From: Bacillota bacterium
GTDB lineage: Bacteria; Bacillota; Clostridia; Christensenellales; Aristaeellaceae
Length of the DNA stretch: 48,658 nucleotides
Reading direction: 5' to 3'
NCBI GenBank assembly: GCA_023436585.1
Contig: JAEZIN010000026.1
Coordinates: 1-48,658 of the forward strand
Both the position numbers and the translations under genes were made by a program. The notes beneath the pieces are model-generated. The model saw only the letters and a list, made by a program, of their open reading frames with translations. It had not been told where the DNA came from and ran no database searches. Below, in pieces: positions 23,856-34,368 of the stretch (position 1 is the first letter of the stretch; every line of letters starts with the position of its first letter).

Positions 23856-24872
23856 ATGAGAAAAACGGTTTGCATTATTTTATCGGTTATGCTGATGTTG
23901 TTCCCCTTGCTGCCCGCGGCGGCGGACAAAAGCCCCAAACCCACAAGGACGCCCAGACCCACCGCTGCGCCCATGCCGACGCTGGCCCCTTCCTTGGATG
24001 TGTGGCCTGTATTGCCCCCGCTGACGGAAGACGGATACCTTTCCCCCGAAGCCAAGGTGGCGGAATTCGTGCACACGGACACGGAGAATGGTCTGTGGCT
24101 TTATATTTCCAAAGGACTTCGCATAAAGATCGAGCGGTTCAGCGATCCCAACGTGCCGCTTATATGGTATGAGGCGGACATACGTTCCTCGGGGGAGGAT
24201 GAGCTGCGCAGTGTGCCGGCTGATCCCAAAAAGCCTGACGGCGCACGCAACAAGCCGGAAACCATCGCCCGCGCAAACCGGCTGGTGTTTGCCATCAACG
24301 ATGACCAGTTTGTCGCACGAAAGTCGGAAAAGAAAACCATAGGCGTCATCGCAAGAAACGGCAAGGTATATCAAAACGAGACGCCACGCAAAGGCATTAC
24401 CAGCTTTCCCAACCTGGATACAATGGCCCTGTTTCCCGGAGGTATTTTACGGGTATATGAGAATCGGGAGCATACCGGGCAGGAGTTTATGGATATGGGC
24501 GCCACGGATGTGTTCTCCTTTGGCCCGGTCCTTATCCGCGACGGCAAGGAAAATGAAAAGCTGAACCAGATATATCCCAGCAGCATGCAGCCCAGGTGCG
24601 GTTTTGGTATGGTGGAGCCATACCATTATGTATGCGTCATTGTGGAGGGCCGCCACAGGGGTGCGGACGGTACGAATTTTCTGTGGCTGGCCAGCCGGAT
24701 GCGAGAAATGGGTGCCACCCAGGCGCTTAACCTGGACGGCGGCAATACGGCGGCGATTGTGTTCATGGGTGAAAAGCTGAACGCCAACAACAACACGGGA
24801 CCAGATGCCAATGTCCGCAGCATCAGCGGCATGATTGCCATCGGCACATCGGAGCTGGTACCGGAAAAGTAA
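23856..24872 (+). CDS. Secreted phosphodiester glycosidase-family (NAGPA-like) protein
   Basis: A 338-residue protein. Signal peptide (1-23, ending PAAA), Pro/Thr-rich linker (24-47, KPTRTPRPTAAPMPTLAP), then a NAGPA/phosphodiester glycosidase domain. Family features visible: VFAINDDQFVAR early in the domain, a middle GATDVFSFGPVLIRDG, and the C-terminal signature QALNLDGGNTAAIVFMG (about 289-305). Bacterial members are thought to act on sugar phosphodiesters of extracellular polymers; substrate here is unknown. The ATG at 23856 has GAGG upstream at about 10 bases. It is convergent with nothing and stands alone. Confidence 0.9.
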   Translation: MRKTVCIILSVMLMLFPLLPAAADKSPKPTRTPRPTAAPMPTLAPSLDVWPVLPPLTEDGYLSPEAKVAEFVHTDTENGLWLYISKGLRIKIERFSDPNVPLIWYEADIRSSGEDELRSVPADPKKPDGARNKPETIARANRLVFAINDDQFVARKSEKKTIGVIARNGKVYQNETPRKGITSFPNLDTMALFPGGILRVYENREHTGQEFMDMGATDVFSFGPVLIRDGKENEKLNQIYPSSMQPRCGFGMVEPYHYVCVIVEGRHRGADGTNFLWLASRMREMGATQALNLDGGNTAAIVFMGEKLNANNNTGPDANVRSISGMIAIGTSELVPEK

Positions 24873-24922
24873 GCAAATCCCACGAATCCTCAAAAAAATG
24901 GAGTGCTAATGCGTTGGCAGGG

Positions 24923-24951
24923 TTGCATGCTTTCCCTTCCTGTGCTAAACT
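24923..24951 (+). promoter_or_regulatory. Promoter of tig
   Basis: -35 TTGCAT (24923-24928), 17-base spacer, -10 TAAACT (24946-24951), 70 bases before the tig start. A small stem CCCTCCCC/GAGGGCAGGG follows in the leader. Confidence 0.55.
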
Positions 24952-25021
24952 GTTCAGTGCCCTCCCCTAAATGAGGGCAGGGCCATGCTGTGCCCATGAT
25001 TTGGCAGGAGGATGTTTTTTC

Positions 25022-26362
25022 ATGAACCATACCGTCGAGAAGATTTCCGGCAGCAAAGTGAAAATTACTTTTCAAATTCCCGCCGAGGCGTTTGATGAGG
25101 CCATGCAAAAATCCTTTTTAAAGAACCGCGGCCGCATCAATGTACCCGGCTTCAGAAAGGGCAAGGCGCCCCGCAAGCTGATAGAGAGCATGTACGGCGA
25201 AGGCGTATTTTACGATGACGCCTTTGACATCGTTTTCCCCGAAGCCTATCAGGCTGCCGTCAAGGAAAACGGCCTGCAGCCCGTGGACCAGCCCCAGGTG
25301 GACATCGGCCAGATCGGCTCCGGCAAGGAGCTGCAATTCACCTGTGAAGTATACGTACGCCCCGAAGTGACGCTGGGTGAATACAAGAACCTGACCATTG
25401 CCACCCATGAGCATCCCGTGTCGGATGAAATGGTGAAGGAGCGCATCGAGCGCGACCGGGAGCGCGTCTCCCGCTTGGTGGATATCACGGACCGGGCCGT
25501 GGAGCAGGGCGACACCGTGAACCTGGATTATATGGGCACCGTGGACGGCGTGGCCTTCGAGGGCGGCACCGCCAAGGAGCAGACCCTGGTAATCGGCTCG
25601 GGCCATTTCATTCCCGGTTTTGAGGAGCAGATGGTGGGCTTGGCCATTGGCGAGGAAAAGGACCTGTCCATCAAGTTCCCCGAGGAGTACCACTCCAAGG
25701 AGCTGGCCGGCAAAGATGCCGTATTCCATGTGAAGGTGAACGGCATCCAGAAGAAGGAACTGCCGGAGCTGGACGATGATTTCGCCATGGACGTCAGCGA
25801 TTTTGACACCTATGCCGCCTATGAGGCCGATGTCCGCGCCAAGCTTTCTGAAGAAGCGCAAAAATCCCTGGACGTGGAGAGGGAAAACGCCCTCATTGAA
25901 AAAGCCGTTGCCAACGCGTCTGTGGACGTTCCCCTGCCCATGGTGGAGGACCAGTTGGATCAAATCGTCCGCGAAATGCAGCTGCGCATGGCCTATCAGG
26001 GCCTGAAGATGGAAGATTATTTGAAGTACACCGGCCAGAGCGCCCAGCAGCTCCGCGATATGTACAGGAGCGAGGCGGAAGGCAGGGCGAAGGTGGAACT
26101 GACGCTGGAAGCCATCCGCAAGGCCGAAGGCATTGAACCCACCGAAGAAGAAGTGGAAGCTCAAATTGCCGAGCAGGCTAAGCGCGCCGGTCAGGATAAA
26201 GAAGAGTATCGGAAAAAGCTGAACGAACGGCAAAAGGAATACCTTCGCGACAACGCCGCCATCATGAAGACCATTGAGCTGATGAAGTCCACCGCTACCT
26301 TCGAAGTAGAAGAAGGCCATGATCACGAAGGTCATGAAGGCCACGAGCATCATCACCATTGA
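25022..26362 (+). CDS. tig: Trigger factor, ribosome-associated chaperone
   Basis: A 446-residue chaperone that meets nascent chains at the ribosome exit. The ribosome-binding domain holds NVPGFRKGKAPRKLIE (about residues 39-54). The FKBP-type prolyl isomerase domain runs from about 160 (GDTVNLDYMGTVDG...LVIGSGHFIPGFEEQ). The C-terminal chaperone domain follows (VPLPMVEDQLDQIV and beyond). The last 17 residues are a His/Glu/Gly-rich tail with eight histidines, not part of the core fold. ATG 25022 follows AGGAGG. It is first in the tig-clpP-clpX-lonB-lon block; a 180-base gap separates it from clpP, so clpP may have its own signals. Confidence 0.97.
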   Translation: MNHTVEKISGSKVKITFQIPAEAFDEAMQKSFLKNRGRINVPGFRKGKAPRKLIESMYGEGVFYDDAFDIVFPEAYQAAVKENGLQPVDQPQVDIGQIGSGKELQFTCEVYVRPEVTLGEYKNLTIATHEHPVSDEMVKERIERDRERVSRLVDITDRAVEQGDTVNLDYMGTVDGVAFEGGTAKEQTLVIGSGHFIPGFEEQMVGLAIGEEKDLSIKFPEEYHSKELAGKDAVFHVKVNGIQKKELPELDDDFAMDVSDFDTYAAYEADVRAKLSEEAQKSLDVERENALIEKAVANASVDVPLPMVEDQLDQIVREMQLRMAYQGLKMEDYLKYTGQSAQQLRDMYRSEAEGRAKVELTLEAIRKAEGIEPTEEEVEAQIAEQAKRAGQDKEEYRKKLNERQKEYLRDNAAIMKTIELMKSTATFEVEEGHDHEGHEGHEHHHH

Positions 26363-26542
26363 TTTCCAATAATCGGAAGCCGCCGGTTTTACCCAGGCAT
26401 AATTTGAACCGGACGGTCATATGATACAGGAGCGCCGCATTCCGCCTGAAAGCCTGGGGGCAACAATTAGGGTTGGAAGCGGCGCCTGCGCAAAAGGAAA
26501 AATTACCGGGCAGCGGTTTGCTGCCAAAAGGAGGCAAGCACC

Positions 26543-27136
26543 ATGAGTTTGATCCCAATGGTCATTGAACAATCCAATCGCGGAGAACGGGCGTTTGACA
26601 TCTATTCCCGGCTGCTCAAGGACCGCATCGTGTTCCTGGGAGGCCCCATCAACGATGACGTGGCCAACGTCGTGGTGGCCCAGCTCCTGTTCCTGGAGAT
26701 GGAAAATCCCGACGCCGATATCTCGCTGTATATCAACAGCCCGGGCGGTTCCGTTACGGCGGGTATGGCCATCTTTGACACCATGAATTATATCAAGCCC
26801 CACGTTCGTACGGTGTGTATCGGCATGGCGGCTTCCATGGGCGCATTCTTGCTCATGGCGGGGCAAAAGGGCAAGCGTCAGGCGCTGCCCAACAGCGAAG
26901 TCATGATCCATCAGCCCCTGGGCGGCGCGGAAGGCCAGGCCACCGATGTCGTTATCCGGGCGGAATGGCTTTTGAACACCAAGAAACGGATGAACCGCCT
27001 TATGGCCGATTTAACCGGCCAGCCCTTGGAAAAGATCGAACGGGATGTGGAACGGGATCATTTCATGAGCGCCGAGGAAGCCCTAAGCTACGGTATCATC
27101 GACGAGATCTACCAGCCGCGGACATCCCGCGCCTAG
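26543..27136 (+). CDS. clpP: ClpP, ATP-dependent Clp protease proteolytic subunit
   Basis: A 197-residue serine peptidase that forms the 14-mer proteolytic chamber used by ClpX. The triad is Ser98 (GMAASMGA), His123 (VMIHQPLGG) and Asp172 (ERDHFMS); SPGGSVTAG forms the substrate groove. Length is standard, with a short propeptide. The ATG at 26543 has AAGGAGG upstream. clpX starts ten bases after its stop. No CtsR or HrcA operator was visible in the 180 bases before it. Confidence 0.98.
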   Translation: MSLIPMVIEQSNRGERAFDIYSRLLKDRIVFLGGPINDDVANVVVAQLLFLEMENPDADISLYINSPGGSVTAGMAIFDTMNYIKPHVRTVCIGMAASMGAFLLMAGQKGKRQALPNSEVMIHQPLGGAEGQATDVVIRAEWLLNTKKRMNRLMADLTGQPLEKIERDVERDHFMSAEEALSYGIIDEIYQPRTSRA

Positions 27137-27146
27137 AGGTAAAAAA

Positions 27147-28469
<1,323 letters not shown>

Positions 28470-28475
28470 TTTGAC

Positions 28476-28512
28476 GAGGCCGTCCCAATTGTTTGGGGCG
28501 GCCTCTTTATAT
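28476..28512 (+). terminator. Terminator of clpX
   Basis: 13-bp stem GAGGCCGTCCCAA / TTGGGGCGGCCTC (one G-U), 4-base loop, then TTTATAT. Confidence 0.8.
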
Positions 28513-28979
28513 GAGGCAGGATATTCCACAATGCAATAATTCACCAAGTATTCCCATACGGCGTCCCGGACATGAATGGCACCGCCGTCCAGCCGGTTCC
28601 CAGAAGCTGCGGAAACGAGGCCCATGCCGGCTGCAGCATCAAGCTGGCCGGAGCTTTTTATGCAAAGAGCATGAATCTCTTCCTTCATACATGTTGTTTG
28701 GTACAAAATGCAATCAGGGAGCGAAGAAAGTCTTTGAAATTAGCATCATGCACTTTCTGTATGACGGCTGCAATCCCTTTGGCATTATTGGCAAGCATGA
28801 GCAAATGAGGAAAATGGAAGGGAAAAAGTTGGGTTCTTTTCCCATGCCTTCTCATGTCACATCTGGCGGAATAGTGCCAATTTTGCACGGAAATGGGCAC
28901 GCCGCCAACCACTCCCACACATGGGCGACCTTCCTTTTTCGCATCCTAACGCTTAGAAACAGGACAAAGGGAGGGCTTT
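28513..28979. other. Long intergenic region without a supported gene
   Basis: About 470 bases between the clpX terminator and lonB. Composition is more AT-rich and codon-like structure is lost. Short open frames exist on the minus strand (to 28706 and to 28918) in different frames, without ribosome sites. AGGGAGGG (28968-28975) serves lonB. I saw no convincing promoter, riboswitch or repeat. It may be an untranslated leader of lonB or the remains of a lost gene. Confidence 0.5.
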
Positions 28980-30713
28980 TTGTTGGTGAATTTTTTGCTC
29001 CTGGGCATACAATTGCTGGTATCGGTGGTGGTGGGCGTCTTCTTTTTCACGCAGCTTAGGCAGCAGAAAAAGGCACAGCCCGCCGTGCGCCGGGAAAGCA
29101 ACCGTGAGATGGAAAATCTTCAGCGCATGCGCAGCATCCGCTTGTCCGAACCGTTGGCGGAAAAGGTACGCCCCGTAAAGTTTTCGGATATTATCGGCCA
29201 GGGCGAAGGCATCAAGTCTTTAAAGGCCATCCTTTGCGGCGCGAATCCCCAGCACGTGATCATTTATGGACCTCCGGGCATCGGCAAGACATGCGCCGCC
29301 CGCCTGGTATTGGAAGCGGCCAAGCATACCCGCGGCACACCGTTTGCGCCAAACGCTCCCTTTATTGAAATGGACGCCACCTGCGTGCGCTTTGACGAGC
29401 GGGCCATCGCCGATCCGCTGATTGGCTCCGTGCATGACCCCATCTACCAGGGTGCCGGCCCGCTGGGCGTGCAGGGCATACCCCAGCCCAAGCCCGGAGC
29501 CGTTTCGAAGGCCCACGGCGGCGTGCTGTTCCTGGATGAGATCGGGGAGCTGCATCCCATTCAGATGAACAAGCTGCTGAAGGTGCTGGAAGACCGTAAG
29601 GTGATGTTCGAGTCCGCCTATTATAATGCGGATGACACAAGCATCCCCCGGCACATCCACGAAATATTCAAGCGGGGCATGCCGGCGGACTTCCGCCTGG
29701 TAGGCGCTACCACCAGAAGCCCTTCGGATATTTCCCCGGCGCTTCGGTCCCGGTGCATGGAGATATACTTCCGCGCCCTGGAGCCGCAGGAGATTGCCGA
29801 CATCGCGGCCAATGCCGCCAAACGGGCCGGCTACGAGCTGGACAAGCGTGACTCTGTGCTCATTGGGCGCTATGCAGCCTGCGGCCGGGATGCCGTCAAC
29901 ATCGTGCAGATGTGCGCCGGCCTCGCGCAGTTGGAAGAACGGATGGTGATCACGCGGCAGGATGTGGAATGGGTCATCCATTCCGGACATTATGCCGCCA
30001 GGCCTGATCCCATCGCCATCAAGGAAAACAGGATAGGCTGCATCCACGGCCTGGCGGTATTCGACAGCCACCAGGGCGCGCTGATGGAAATTGAGGCCGC
30101 GGCGCAAAAAGGCAGCGGCAAGGTGACGGTGACAGGCATTGTGGAAGAGGAAGAATTGGGCCAGGAAGGCCACCGCATGCGGCGCAAGTCCACCGCCAAA
30201 GGTTCTGCGGAAAACGTGATGACGCTGTTGCGCGCCATGGGCTATCCCGTGGATACCATGGATATCCATATCAACTTCCCGGGCGGGGCGCCTGTGGACG
30301 GCCCATCCGCCGGCGTAGCCATGGCCGTGGTGGCTGCCAGCGCCATGACGGGAAGGCCGGTGGACGGCTCGCTGGCCGTGACCGGCGAGGTCTCCGTGCG
30401 CGGCCGGGTGATGCCGGTGGGGGGCGTGCCTCAAAAGGTGGAAGCCGCGCGCCGGGCCGGGCTTTGCAAGGTGCTTGTGCCCAGAGAAAACAGGCTGGAG
30501 CGCTTTGACGCGGCCGATATGGAGATAGATGCCCTGGATACCTTGGAAGAAGCGCTGGATAGGATGCTCCTGCCTGGGGACTGGATCACTTCCCGCCCCG
30601 CCAGGGAATGGCCCGTGCCTGTTTTGCAGGAGAAGGCGGCGGCCAGCGGGCGTAGCGAAAAAGGCGAGAAGCCGGCAATCGGCCACGCGTCCGGCCTGGA
30701 GGAAAAGGCTTGA
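28980..30713 (+). CDS. lonB: LonB, membrane-anchored Lon-like ATP-dependent protease
   Basis: A 577-residue protease of the sporulation-linked LonB type. One N-terminal membrane helix (about 3-24) replaces the Lon N-domain. The AAA+ module has Walker A GPPGIGKT and Walker B GVLFLDEIGEL. The C-terminal Lon peptidase domain has catalytic Ser443 (VDGPSAGVAMA) and Lys486 (VGGVPQKVEAAR). In Bacillus it is made in the forespore under sigma-F. The start is uncertain: TTG at 28980 or 28983 or GTG at 28986 all follow AGGGAGGG. Gene order clpX-lonB-lon-ysxC matches Bacillus. Confidence 0.95.
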   Translation: MLVNFLLLGIQLLVSVVVGVFFFTQLRQQKKAQPAVRRESNREMENLQRMRSIRLSEPLAEKVRPVKFSDIIGQGEGIKSLKAILCGANPQHVIIYGPPGIGKTCAARLVLEAAKHTRGTPFAPNAPFIEMDATCVRFDERAIADPLIGSVHDPIYQGAGPLGVQGIPQPKPGAVSKAHGGVLFLDEIGELHPIQMNKLLKVLEDRKVMFESAYYNADDTSIPRHIHEIFKRGMPADFRLVGATTRSPSDISPALRSRCMEIYFRALEPQEIADIAANAAKRAGYELDKRDSVLIGRYAACGRDAVNIVQMCAGLAQLEERMVITRQDVEWVIHSGHYAARPDPIAIKENRIGCIHGLAVFDSHQGALMEIEAAAQKGSGKVTVTGIVEEEELGQEGHRMRRKSTAKGSAENVMTLLRAMGYPVDTMDIHINFPGGAPVDGPSAGVAMAVVAASAMTGRPVDGSLAVTGEVSVRGRVMPVGGVPQKVEAARRAGLCKVLVPRENRLERFDAADMEIDALDTLEEALDRMLLPGDWITSRPAREWPVPVLQEKAAASGRSEKGEKPAIGHASGLEEKA

Positions 30714-30913
30714 GGAACGAGGGAGCGTAAGGACTGGGGAAAAGCGCCGTATGGAAGGATGATTATGTGGCAGGGTTCCTGAGTGAAGGATGATTCCATG
30801 CTGCAATGCGCTGAAAAAAAGACACAACAGGCATTGCTTGCGGAAAGATGGCTCAGGACACCCTGCCCATGGAATACCTTCCCTTTGCCGGTGTGTGAAA
30901 GCATGCGCCATGG

Positions 30914-30942
30914 TTGCTTTTCTTCCCATGAATTGTTATAAT
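30914..30942 (+). promoter_or_regulatory. Promoter of lon
   Basis: -35 TTGCTT (30914-30919), 17-base spacer, consensus -10 TATAAT (30937-30942). It leaves an untranslated leader of about 160 bases. The 395-base lonB-lon gap holds no gene. Confidence 0.75.
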
Positions 30943-30986
30943 AGGGAACTCGTACAGCTTTGCTTCAGGTAACCGGAAGGCACGCG

Positions 30987-31100
30987 ATTTTTGCAGGAAA
31001 CGCAAAAATAGTGATGCCCGCCAGGATTACCGTACATGGATATGGGTATATATATGTACATAGAGCCATGCCATACGGGCTTTCCCATAGCGTTAAGGAG
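30987..31100 (+). promoter_or_regulatory. Structured 5' leader of lon
   Basis: Perfect stem ATTTTTGC / GCAAAAAT (30987-30994, 31002-31009), then GTACAT / ATGTAC and an outer GCCCG / CGGGC pairing, before the AAGGAGG of lon. No known riboswitch class was recognised. Confidence 0.4.
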
Positions 31101-31108
31101 GAACTGAT

Positions 31109-33544
31109 ATGCCAAGAACAAAAAAGACGCCGCTGATCCGCCTGCCGGTCCTGCCGCTTCGCGGATTGATGGTTTTCCCTCATATGGTATTGCATTTTGA
31201 TGTGGGCCGGGCGCGAAGCGTAGCCGCGCTGGAGCAGGCCATGCTGGAAGATCAGCAGATTTTCCTGGTAGCCCAAATGGATGCCGATATTGATGAACCG
31301 TCTCTATCCGACCTGTGCAGGGTTGGCACCATCGCCCATGTGAAGCAGGTGCTGAACCTGCCCGGCGACAGCATCCGCGTGCTGGTGGAGGGCAGGCAAA
31401 GGGCCGTGCTGGAAGCAGTGGTGGAGGAAGACCCCTACATGGCCGCCGACGTGCGCCCCGTGGCGGAACCCGAAAAGGAAGAAAATCTGGAATTGCAGGC
31501 GCTGGTTCGCACTACCCATGAGTTTTTTGAAGAATACGCCAAGGCCAGCATGCGCATATCTCCGGAGACACTGCGCTCCGTCAACGACGTGGACAAGCCC
31601 GACCAGCTGGCGGATATCATCGCGGCCAACGTGCTGACCCACCTGGAGGACCGTCAGCAGATTCTGGAAGAAGTGAACGTAGCCAGGCGGCTGGAGACGC
31701 TGTGCGGCATCCTGGCCCGGGAGACGGAGCTGGCCGCCGTGGAAAAGCAGGTTCAGGCCAGAATCAAGAAGCAGATTGAAAAAAATCAGAAGGATTATTA
31801 CCTACGCGAGCAGATCAAGGCCATACAGACGGAGCTTGGCGACAAGGAATCCACCGACGTGGAGGACCTGAAGGACAAGGCCGCCCGCACGGACCTCAAC
31901 CAGGAAGCGCGTGACAAGGTCAACCGCGAACTGGAGCGCCTGAGCCGCATGGCTCCTGGCACGCCGGAGATCGGCGTCAGCCGCACGTATGTGGAGTGGA
32001 TTCTGGACCTGCCCTGGGGCAAGACAACCCCGGACAACCTGGATTTGAAGCGCGCCCGCCGGATTCTGGCTGAGGACCACTACGGCCTGGAAAAGGTAAA
32101 GGAGCGCGTGGTGGAATACCTGGCGGTCAGGCGCATGAAAAACGACATGCGCGGCCCTATCCTGTGCTTTGTGGGCCCTCCCGGCGTAGGCAAAACCTCC
32201 ATCGTCCGCTCCATCGCCAGGGCCGTGGGCCGCAAGTTTGTGCAGATGTCCCTGGGCGGCGTGCGGGATGAGGCGGAGATCCGCGGTCACCGCCGCACCT
32301 ATATCGGCGCCATTCCGGGCCGCATCATCTCCAGCATCAAGCAGGCCGGTACGCTGAACCCGGTATTTCTCTTTGACGAAATCGACAAGATGTCTTCCGA
32401 TTTCAGGGGCGACCCTGCCTCCGCGCTGCTGGAGGTATTGGATGCCGAACAGAATAACGCCTTCCGCGACCATTACCTGGAGCTGCCCTTTGACTTGAGC
32501 AAGGTAATGTTCATCACCACCGCCAACACGGTGGATACGATTCCCGCCCCGTTGCTGGATCGCATGGAGCTCATCGAGGTGCCCAGCTATACGGAGGAGG
32601 AAAAGCTTCAAATTGCCAAACGGCATCTTTTGCCCAAGCAGATCAAGGAGCACGGCCTCCAGCCCAAATCTGTCAGGATGGGGGATGCGCCCCTGAGGCT
32701 GGTGATCGAAGGATATACCAGGGAAGCCGGTGTGCGCCGCCTGGAGCGGGTTTTGGCCCGCGTCGTCCGCAAGGCCGCCGTGCAGATGCTAGACACGGGA
32801 TCACAGGAAGTGCATATGACACCTTCTTTGGTGAAGGAGTACCTGGGCGCCCAGCGCTACCTGCGCGATTTGCCGGAGAAGGAGCCGCGGGTAGGCGTTG
32901 TCAACGGCCTTGCCTATACCACGGTGGGCGGCGAGCTGCTGGCGGTGGAATGCACCATCATGCAGGGTGCCGGCGGCATCCAATTGACCGGCCAATTGGG
33001 CGATGTGATGAAGGAAAGCGGCCGCGCTGCGCTGTCCTGGGTGCGCGCCCATACGCAGATGCTGGGTCTTGCCCCCGATTTTTACAAGCAGGATGACATA
33101 CACATCCATGTGCCGGAAGGCGCGGTGCCCAAGGATGGTCCGTCTGCTGGTGTCACCATGACTACCGCGCTGGTATCGGCGCTCACCGGCATACCCGTCC
33201 GGCAGGATATCGCCATGACCGGCGAAATCACGCTCCGTGGCAGGGTGCTGCCCATCGGCGGCCTGAAGGAAAAAACGCTGGCCGCCTACAGGGCGGGCAT
33301 ACGTACGCTGATCATCCCCAAGGATAACGAAAAGGACCTGGAAGAAATTCCTGCCCACGTTTTGAAGCTCTTCCGGGTGGTGAAGGTATCCACCCTGGAT
33401 GATGTGCTGGCCGTAGCGCTGACACAAAAGCCGGTGCCCTACAAGCCTGCCCCCGAGGCGGTGAAGCCGGAGGTACCTGCGGATATTGATATGTCAAGCA
33501 CTTCCGGCCCGGTGGTCAGGCCCGATGTGCGGGCAGGGGTATAG
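31109..33544 (+). CDS. lon: Lon (LonA) ATP-dependent protease
   Basis: An 811-residue cytosolic protease for damaged and regulatory proteins. The N-domain opens with LPVLPLRGLMVFPHMV. A coiled-coil region follows around 235-280 (KQVQARIKKQIEKNQKDYYLREQ and beyond). Walker A is GPPGVGKT (356-363), Walker B PVFLFDEIDKM. The peptidase dyad is Ser679 (KDGPSAG) and Lys722 (PIGGLKEKTLAA), at the same numbers as in E. coli Lon. The last 35 residues are Pro/Val-rich. Only one base separates its stop from the ysxC start, so the two are coupled. AAGGAGG precedes the ATG. Confidence 0.98.
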   Translation: MPRTKKTPLIRLPVLPLRGLMVFPHMVLHFDVGRARSVAALEQAMLEDQQIFLVAQMDADIDEPSLSDLCRVGTIAHVKQVLNLPGDSIRVLVEGRQRAVLEAVVEEDPYMAADVRPVAEPEKEENLELQALVRTTHEFFEEYAKASMRISPETLRSVNDVDKPDQLADIIAANVLTHLEDRQQILEEVNVARRLETLCGILARETELAAVEKQVQARIKKQIEKNQKDYYLREQIKAIQTELGDKESTDVEDLKDKAARTDLNQEARDKVNRELERLSRMAPGTPEIGVSRTYVEWILDLPWGKTTPDNLDLKRARRILAEDHYGLEKVKERVVEYLAVRRMKNDMRGPILCFVGPPGVGKTSIVRSIARAVGRKFVQMSLGGVRDEAEIRGHRRTYIGAIPGRIISSIKQAGTLNPVFLFDEIDKMSSDFRGDPASALLEVLDAEQNNAFRDHYLELPFDLSKVMFITTANTVDTIPAPLLDRMELIEVPSYTEEEKLQIAKRHLLPKQIKEHGLQPKSVRMGDAPLRLVIEGYTREAGVRRLERVLARVVRKAAVQMLDTGSQEVHMTPSLVKEYLGAQRYLRDLPEKEPRVGVVNGLAYTTVGGELLAVECTIMQGAGGIQLTGQLGDVMKESGRAALSWVRAHTQMLGLAPDFYKQDDIHIHVPEGAVPKDGPSAGVTMTTALVSALTGIPVRQDIAMTGEITLRGRVLPIGGLKEKTLAAYRAGIRTLIIPKDNEKDLEEIPAHVLKLFRVVKVSTLDDVLAVALTQKPVPYKPAPEAVKPEVPADIDMSSTSGPVVRPDVRAGV

Positions 33545-33545
33545 C

Positions 33546-34175
33546 ATGGAAATCAACCGTGCGGAATTTGTCGTGAGCCTGCCTGGGTATAACTCATTTC
33601 CGGGGGAGGGGCTGCCCCAGATTGCCGTGGCCGGCAGGAGCAACGTGGGCAAAAGCTCGCTGATTAACTGCCTGTGCCGAAGGAATGCTTTGGCAAAGAC
33701 CAGCTCCACCCCGGGCAAGACCAGGCTCATCAACGTATTTTTGATCAACGAAGCCTTCCATCTGATCGATCTGCCGGGCTATGGCTTTGCCAAGGTGGAT
33801 AAGGGGGAAAAAGTGCGCTGGGGCAAGATGATGGAGGGCTATTTTACCGCCGCACCCGCCTTGAAGCACGTTTTCCAATTGGTGGACATCCGTCACGAAC
33901 CTTCCGCGGACGACCTGGACATGAACGGCTACCTTCGGGCGATGAACATCCCCTTTACCGTGATCGCCACAAAGGCCGACAAAATCAGCCGCGGTGCCCG
34001 CATGAAGCATATCGCTCCCATCTGCCGCGCGCTTCTTGTGCAGCCCTGGGAAATCATCCCGTTCTCCAGTGAGTCCAAAGCCGGGCGGGAGGAGCTGCTC
34101 AAAGCGCTGGAAGGTATACTGATGCCTTCCTCATCCTCCACACTTATGACGGAGAATATATCTGTTGTGGAATAA
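33546..34175 (+). CDS. yihA: YsxC/YihA/EngB ribosome-biogenesis GTPase
   Basis: A 209-residue TrmE-Era-EngA-EngB family GTPase required for assembly of the large ribosomal subunit. G1 GRSNVGKSS, G2 region STPGKTR, G3 IDLPGYGFAK, G4 ATKADK and G5-like SSESKAG are all visible. ATG 33546 is one base after the lon stop, and the conserved position after lon supports it. The C-terminus ends in a short variable tail. Structured repeats follow. Confidence 0.96.
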   Translation: MEINRAEFVVSLPGYNSFPGEGLPQIAVAGRSNVGKSSLINCLCRRNALAKTSSTPGKTRLINVFLINEAFHLIDLPGYGFAKVDKGEKVRWGKMMEGYFTAAPALKHVFQLVDIRHEPSADDLDMNGYLRAMNIPFTVIATKADKISRGARMKHIAPICRALLVQPWEIIPFSSESKAGREELLKALEGILMPSSSSTLMTENISVVE

Positions 34176-34210
34176 AATATTCCTGCCCTGGAAATGATTC
34201 CGGGGGAGCA

Positions 34211-34276
34211 GCGAGGGGGCCGAGGCTCCCTCGTTTGCAATCGTCTCCTCCGGCTCTTAAGGAGGAGCGTGCAAAC
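34211..34276. repeat. Nested stem-loop intergenic element, copy 1
   Basis: Outer stem GTTTGCA / TGCAAAC (34233-34239, 34270-34276) around inner stem CTCCTCC / GGAGGAG (34245-34251, 34261-34267), preceded by a CGAGGG...CCCTCG stem. The 16 bases TCGTTTGCAATCGTCT recur with one change at 36297. Confidence 0.6.
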
Positions 34277-34283
34277 CGCAAGA

Positions 34284-34315
34284 ATGCCTGCAAGCGCGCA
34301 CGCGCTTGCAGGCAT
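34284..34315. repeat. 32-base perfect palindrome
   Basis: ATGCCTGCAAGCGCG-CA-CGCGCTTGCAGGCAT: 15-base arms with a 2-base centre and no T-run. Possible cruciform, protein-binding dyad or RNA stem. Confidence 0.75.
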
Positions 34316-34368
34316 AGGCATAGCATGGAGTAGCCCCAGGAAGGCTTTTATGACAGGAGGAGTATTCC

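Noticed and set aside
25118..26359. 413-codon open frame opposite tig
   Set aside because: Shadow of tig caused by codon bias; no motifs.
26363..26542. CtsR or CIRCE operator before clpP
   Set aside because: No GGTCAAA heptad repeats or CIRCE dyad found in the gap.
29220..30929. 569-codon open frame opposite lonB
   Set aside because: Low-complexity His/Gly/Arg-rich shadow; lonB has full catalytic motifs.
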